Assembly: GCA_035548375.1 (NCBI GenBank)
Contig: DASZTG010000080.1
Coordinates: forward strand, 1 to 64,000
Length of the DNA: 64,000 bases
Direction: 5' to 3'
From: JACQAP01 sp035548375
GTDB taxonomy: Bacteria > Pseudomonadota > Gammaproteobacteria > Burkholderiales > JACQAP01
The notes under the pieces were generated by a model. The model did no database searches and was not told the origin of the DNA. It worked only from the letters and a program-made list of their open reading frames with translations. The stretch's first letter is position 1. Each line of letters starts with the position of its first letter. The position numbers and the translations under genes are program-made. Positions 59,638-64,000 of the stretch are shown in pieces.

Positions 59638-59642
59638 AAGCA

Positions 59643-60566
59643 TCAATCGCAGTCCAGCAATTTCTGCACTGCCTCGGGACGCGGCAAAGGCGCGACGGCA
59701 CCGTATCCCGTCGTCGCCAAAGCGGCCGCCGCGTTGGCGTAGCGCAACCCCTTCCAGAAATCCTCTCCCGCCGCCATGCGGGCCAGCAGCGCGCCGGCGA
59801 AGCAGTCTCCCGCGCCGGTTGCATCCACCGCCTCGACCTTGTGGCCGGCGATGCGCTGGCGCGTGGCTGCATCGCTGCCGATGACGCCGTCCGCGCCGAG
59901 CTTGAGCGCGACGACCCGCGCGCCCGCCCGGTGGCACCAGTCGATGATCGCATCGGGATCGCGCAGCCCGCACAAAGCCTCCGCATCTTCCATGCTCAGC
60001 AGGAAATAGTCCGCCAGCCGCAACGTCTGCGTGATCACGGCGCGCGCGCGTTCCAGCGGCCACAGCCGCAATCTCAGGTTCGAGTCATAGACGAAGCGCG
60101 CGCCGGCGTCCTTCGCCGCCGCGATCGCCGCGGCAACCGCGTCGCAGGCACTTGCGCTGATCGCCTGGCTGATGCCCGATGCGTGGAAGAATTTCGCGCG
60201 CCGGATCACGCCGAGCGGCAGTTGCGCCGGCTGCATGAGGCTGGCTGCCGAACCCTTGCGCAGGTAGCTGAAGACGTGGCCGTCCGGCCCGTAGGTAATG
60301 AAATACACGGCGGTGTGGGCCTGCGCATCGATCGCCACACCTTCGGTGTCGATGCCCTCGTCGCGCCAGAGCTGCAGGAACTGCCTGCCGAACTCGTCGT
60401 CGCCCAGCCGGGTCGCGTAGGCGACGCGCGCGCCGAGGCGCGCCGCCGCGATCGCGCAATTCATGGTGTCGCCGCCGAAGCCCTGGCGGTACAGGCCCGG
60501 CGATTCGCGGACCTGGCTGAATTCGTACAGCGGCTCGCCGAGCGAGACGACGTCCAGGCCGGTCAT
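59643..60566 (-). CDS. kdgK: 2-dehydro-3-deoxygluconokinase (PfkB family)
   Basis: 307 residues of the PfkB ribokinase family. N-terminal SLGEPLYEF, the di-glycine QGFGGDTMNCAIA, and the C-terminal anion-hole and catalytic Asp motif DATGAGDCFAGALL. With the neighbouring KDPG aldolase gene it phosphorylates KDG to KDPG in the Entner-Doudoroff route or uronate degradation. ATG 60566 is 17 bp after the aldolase stop. Could be another sugar kinase, but context favours KdgK. Confidence 0.87.
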   Translation of the reverse strand: MTGLDVVSLGEPLYEFSQVRESPGLYRQGFGGDTMNCAIAAARLGARVAYATRLGDDEFGRQFLQLWRDEGIDTEGVAIDAQAHTAVYFITYGPDGHVFSYLRKGSAASLMQPAQLPLGVIRRAKFFHASGISQAISASACDAVAAAIAAAKDAGARFVYDSNLRLRLWPLERARAVITQTLRLADYFLLSMEDAEALCGLRDPDAIIDWCHRAGARVVALKLGADGVIGSDAATRQRIAGHKVEAVDATGAGDCFAGALLARMAAGEDFWKGLRYANAAAALATTGYGAVAPLPRPEAVQKLLDCD

Positions 60567-60582
60567 CCCGGCATTGCCGTTG

Positions 60583-61221
60583 TCATGACGCGGCCGCCAG
60601 TTCCAGGAACGCCCGCGCGTGAGCGACGACCTTGTCGCGCTCGCCCGCGAACAGCGCCTTCTGGTCCACCACGTTGTTGCCGATGCCCACGACCACGGCC
60701 CCGGCCTTGAAGTATTCGAGCATGTTGGACGACGACACCCCGCCGGTCGGGCACAGCGGGATCTGCGGGTACACCGCGTGCAAGGCGGCAAGATGCGCCG
60801 GCCCGCCGGTTGCCGCGGGGAAGACTTTTACGATGGCCGCGCCCTCGCGCCATGCGGCGAGGACTTCGCCCGGGGTGAAGCCTCCGGTCAGCGCGATGCG
60901 ACCGGCCGAAGCAGCCAGCGCCGCCATACCGGGCACCAGGCAAGGCGAGACCAGGTAATCGGCGCCGGCATCCAGGCAGGCCTTCGCGTCCTCGAGGTCG
61001 AGCACGGTTCCGGCGCCCACGAGAAAATCCGGCGAGCTGCGCTTGCGCAGCGCGCAGATCAGCGCGACGGCGTCCGGCGTGGTGAGCGTCAGTTCGACGG
61101 TCGAATACCCGGCCTCGATCAGGCAATCGATCGCGGCCTCCGCATCCGGCCGCGATTTCAGCCTCAGGACCGGGATGACGCGGGAGGCAACCAGCCTTTT
61201 CTGGATTTCGTACGCTTCCAT
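60583..61221 (-). CDS. eda: 2-dehydro-3-deoxy-6-phosphogluconate aldolase
   Basis: 212 residues. The Schiff-base Lys132 lies in AAIVKVFPA and VELTLTTPDA contains the catalytic glutamate; the LVGAGTVLDLEDAKACLDAGADYLVSP strand series is diagnostic. Cleaves KDPG to pyruvate and glyceraldehyde-3-phosphate. First gene of a two-gene operon with kdgK. A longer reading frame to 61321 exists in another frame and is not used. Confidence 0.92.
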   Translation of the reverse strand: MEAYEIQKRLVASRVIPVLRLKSRPDAEAAIDCLIEAGYSTVELTLTTPDAVALICALRKRSSPDFLVGAGTVLDLEDAKACLDAGADYLVSPCLVPGMAALAASAGRIALTGGFTPGEVLAAWREGAAIVKVFPAATGGPAHLAALHAVYPQIPLCPTGGVSSSNMLEYFKAGAVVVGIGNNVVDQKALFAGERDKVVAHARAFLELAAAS

Positions 61222-61368
61222 GATGCCTGCCCCCGCAGGTCATTCCGCGGGACGCAAAGTTTGTGATTCTAGGGGCAAAGGACGGAACGGGACAGGCAAT
61301 CGGGGGAAAGTTATTTGCCATAATGGCCGTAATAGAGCAATCCGCGAGACCCGACCCGCAATCCAGCC

Positions 61369-64000
61369 TTGAACCGACCAGAGAGCCTCCCGCCTCGCAT
61401 CGCGCAGCCCGATCCGTACCTGTCCCTGCTGGAGGAAATCGGTCGCGCCCTGTCGAAGCCTTCCGCCGACCCCGACACCCTGGTCGCCGTGCTGAAATGC
61501 ATCGGCGGGTTCGCGCACTGCGAATACGGCGCGAGCTGGAACGAGGACGAGCAAACCCAGCACATCTCCTGCACGCGGGTGTGGCACGAGCCGTGGCTGG
61601 ACGGCAGCGAATTCGTCGCCATGGCCCGCAACGAGTCGTTCGAGCCGGGCGCCGTCGGCCTGATCCGCAGCACGCTCAAGCAGCGCAGGCCGTTCTTCGT
61701 CGCGGACATCTCGCAGGCGTCCGGCCTGCGTCGCGGCCCGGCTGCGCTGGCCTGCGGCTTCCGCTCCGCCTTCGCGCTGCCGCTGCTTTCAGGCGGGCAG
61801 ACGCTGGGCGCCCTCGAATTTTTCTCGCGATCCGATCGCGCGCCCGATGCCAGCTTCGAGAAAGCCGCGCTCGTGGCGGGCACCATGGTCGGCGAGTTCC
61901 TGGCGCGCCGCCAGGCGGATGAGCGCTACCGCGAGCTCGTCGAGCTGTCGCCGGATGCCATCGTCGTGCACTGCGAAGGCATCTACGTCTTCGCCAACCA
62001 GGCGGCCGTCGCGCTGCTTGGCGCGCGCGACATGGCGCAGATCGTCGGCCAGCCGGCCAATTCCATCGTGCATGCCGATTCGCGCCAGACGGCGTACGTG
62101 CGCACCAGGTATCTCTACGAAGGGCGCGGCGACGTGCCGCAGGTCGAGCTGAAATTCCAGCGCTTCGACGGCCGCTCGTTCGAGGCGGAAGTGCTGTCGC
62201 GGTACTTCGTCTATGCCGGACGGCCCGCCATCCAGAGCATCTTCCGCGACATCAGCCGGCGCAGGCGCGACGAACAGCGCATCACCCGTCTGACCAACCT
62301 GTACGCCGCGCTCAGCGAGACGAGCAAGGCGATCACGCACCTTTCCACGCCGCAGGAATTGTTCAGCGAGGTGTGCCGGATCGCGGTGGAGCACGGCAAG
62401 TTCGAGCTGGCCGGCGTCATGGATACCACGCCGAGCGGCGGAAAAGTCGGCTGCTTCGTCGCGTCCCACGGCAGGAATGCGCGCAACCTGCTGGAAATCC
62501 GCATCGCGCTCGACCAGCAGGGCCCGCACCTGAACGGGCCGGTCGCCTCGTCCATCCTCAGCGGGGCGCACAGGATCAGCAACGATTTCCTGAACGATCC
62601 CGGCACCGTGCACTGGCGCGGGCTCGCGAGCGAGGCGAACTTCCGCTCCGGCGGCGCCTTCCCCCTGCGCCGGGGCGGAAAGGTGCTGGGCGCGCTCGCC
62701 GTGTATTCGTCCGAGGCCGGCATCTTCGACAAGGACCTGACCGACCTGCTTTCCGAAATGGCGCTGAACCTTTCGTTCGGCCTGGATGCCATCGAGCGCG
62801 AGACCAGGCGACGCGAAGCCGAAGCCGCGTTGCGCGAGAACGAACGCGCGCTGTCGACGTTGCTGGCCAACCTGCCGGGCATGGCCTACCGCTGCCGCCT
62901 GGATGACTCCTTCACGCTGGAATTCGCCAGCGAGGGCTGCGTGCAACTGACCGGCTACCGCCCGATCGATCTCGTCGACAATCGCGCCGTTGCCTTCGCG
63001 GACCTGATCTACCCCGGCGACCGCGCGCGCGTCCAGCGGGAAATCCACGAATTCCTCGCCAGCGGCGACCACTTCACGCTCGAATACCAGATCGTCTGCG
63101 CGGATGCCGCGGTGAAATGGGTTTCGGAAAAAGCGCAGGCGGTGCGCAACGAAGCCGGCGAGATCGTAGCACTCGAAGGCATCATCGACGACATCACCGA
63201 CCGCAAGCGCTTCGAGGAACGCCTGTCCTTCCTCGCGCAATACGACGTGCTCACCGGACTGCCGAATCGCGCGCTCTTCTACGATCGCCTGCGCCAGGCG
63301 GTCGTGCGGGCGCGACGCGAGCAATCGATGGTCGGCCTCATGTTCCTGGATCTCGACCGGTTCAAGCAGATCAACGACACCCTGGGCCATGCCGCCGGCG
63401 ACCGCGTGCTGCGGGTGGTGGCGGACCGGCTCAAGGGTTTCCTGCGCGAGGTCGACACCATCGCCCGCCTCGGCGGCGACGAATTCACGGTCGTCATCGA
63501 AGGCGTCAACGACGCGGTGCAACTTTCGAGCGTCGCCGAGAAAATCCACAATGCGCTCGCCGAGCCCGTCATGATCGAAGGGCGCGACATGTCGGTCTCG
63601 GCCAGCATAGGCATCACGCTCTACCCGCGCGACGGCGAGGACATCGAGCAGATCATCAAGAACGCCGACATCGCGATGTACCACGCCAAGCACAAGGGCG
63701 GGCGCCAGCAGTACCAGTTCTACGACGCGAGCATGGGGCCGCTCGCCGCGGAGCACCTCGAGCTCGAAACGCGCCTGCGGCGCGCGATCGAGAAGCAGGA
63801 ATTCATCCTGCACTACCAGCCCGTCGTCGACATCGCCAGCGGGCGCGTCGCGGGAATGGAAGCGCTGGTACGCTGGCAAAGCCCGCAGGGACTGGTTTCG
63901 CCGGCCAACTTCATTCCGCTCGCGGAAGAATCCGGGCTCATCCTCGAAATCGGCAAATGGGTGCTGCAAGCGGCCTGCACGCAGGCACGCAAGTGGCAGC
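61369..64000 (+). CDS. GAF-PAS-GAF-PAS-GGDEF-EAL cyclic-di-GMP protein (partial, 3' end outside)
   Basis: At least 877 residues and still open. From TTG 61369 (no ATG before residue 85; an in-frame TAG lies 36 nt upstream). Domain order: GAF (about 15-165), PAS (about 186-300), GAF (about 310-465), PAS (about 495-615), GGDEF (628-790; LTGLPNRALFYDRL; GGDEF at 702-706 with inhibitory site REVD upstream), then EAL (about 800-; HYQPVVDIASGRVAGMEALVRW). Both catalytic signatures look intact, so it may make and break cyclic-di-GMP. Confidence 0.9.
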   Translation, partial: MNRPESLPPRIAQPDPYLSLLEEIGRALSKPSADPDTLVAVLKCIGGFAHCEYGASWNEDEQTQHISCTRVWHEPWLDGSEFVAMARNESFEPGAVGLIRSTLKQRRPFFVADISQASGLRRGPAALACGFRSAFALPLLSGGQTLGALEFFSRSDRAPDASFEKAALVAGTMVGEFLARRQADERYRELVELSPDAIVVHCEGIYVFANQAAVALLGARDMAQIVGQPANSIVHADSRQTAYVRTRYLYEGRGDVPQVELKFQRFDGRSFEAEVLSRYFVYAGRPAIQSIFRDISRRRRDEQRITRLTNLYAALSETSKAITHLSTPQELFSEVCRIAVEHGKFELAGVMDTTPSGGKVGCFVASHGRNARNLLEIRIALDQQGPHLNGPVASSILSGAHRISNDFLNDPGTVHWRGLASEANFRSGGAFPLRRGGKVLGALAVYSSEAGIFDKDLTDLLSEMALNLSFGLDAIERETRRREAEAALRENERALSTLLANLPGMAYRCRLDDSFTLEFASEGCVQLTGYRPIDLVDNRAVAFADLIYPGDRARVQREIHEFLASGDHFTLEYQIVCADAAVKWVSEKAQAVRNEAGEIVALEGIIDDITDRKRFEERLSFLAQYDVLTGLPNRALFYDRLRQAVVRARREQSMVGLMFLDLDRFKQINDTLGHAAGDRVLRVVADRLKGFLREVDTIARLGGDEFTVVIEGVNDAVQLSSVAEKIHNALAEPVMIEGRDMSVSASIGITLYPRDGEDIEQIIKNADIAMYHAKHKGGRQQYQFYDASMGPLAAEHLELETRLRRAIEKQEFILHYQPVVDIASGRVAGMEALVRWQSPQGLVSPANFIPLAEESGLILEIGKWVLQAACTQARKWQ

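Noticed and set aside
61789..63969. 726-codon open frame on the minus strand
   Set aside because: It is the antisense of the GAF/PAS/GGDEF/EAL gene, whose protein has clear domain signatures; the minus frame has none.

Overview
The window is GC-rich, densely coded proteobacterial DNA. Gram-negative markers include a Kdo hydroxylase, a TonB-dependent receptor and a type IV prepilin-like protein. The pmbA / darP / mog neighbourhood, the biotin-dependent carboxylase with a CaiB partner, and the protein sequences suggest an environmental betaproteobacterium (Burkholderiales/Nitrosomonadales-like). This placement is inference from gene content, not from a marker gene. No rRNA or tRNA gene was recognised.

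Layout. 0-5.3 kb: dehydrogenases, a lipase-like hydrolase and a cNMP-binding flavoprotein. 5.4-10.8 kb: an M61 peptidase, then an iron-uptake operon (TonB receptor, PepSY membrane protein, small membrane protein) behind a Fur-box-like site. 10.9-24.4 kb: a spermidine-synthase-like protein, a prepilin, a drug exporter with LysR regulator, small redox/VOC proteins, an operon ending in Kdo hydroxylase, an aromatic-ring dioxygenase with a Rieske protein, MgtC and a K+/H+ antiporter. 24.5-31.7 kb: a NitT/TauT-type ABC importer, a lipoprotein esterase, pmbA, darP, mog and a carboxylesterase, punctuated by unusual inverted repeats. 31.7-42.4 kb: two tandem paralogues of unknown function, a hybrid sensor kinase, a CBS protein, glutathione peroxidase, cupins, an acyl-CoA synthetase and a TauE/SafE permease.

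42.5-51.4 kb is an accessory island. It starts with a FitA/VapC-type toxin-antitoxin pair, a decayed REP-associated transposase and fragments of other genes. It continues into a complete integron: integrase intI (50397-51392, + strand), attI, and at least eight consecutive gene cassettes running leftward on the minus strand, each with a recognisable attC. Seven or eight cassettes show exact complementarity between their first core-site half and their own attC end, as a circular cassette predicts. A strong LexA (SOS) box covers overlapping divergent promoters for intI and, probably, the cassettes. Cassette products include an exported RraB-like protein, a TPR-like exported protein, a DUF4279 protein, a SUKH protein, a membrane protein, unknowns, and a BrnT toxin fused in frame to its BrnA antitoxin.

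51.4-64 kb: a catabolic operon (D-aminoacylase-like amidohydrolase, CaiB CoA-transferase, fused BC-BCCP-CT acyl-CoA carboxylase), a DUF547 protein, an ABM monooxygenase, a 25-residue membrane microprotein, KDG kinase with KDPG aldolase, and the start of a large GAF/PAS/GGDEF/EAL protein cut by the window end.

Five dispersed repeat loci (25.3, 28.0, 30.1, 30.9 and 56.1 kb) share one architecture: a short 9-11 nt unit repeated two to four times at each end, in inverted orientation, around a unique 40-120 nt centre. Two invade coding sequence, forming the start of a lipoprotein signal peptide and the C-terminal tail of DarP.
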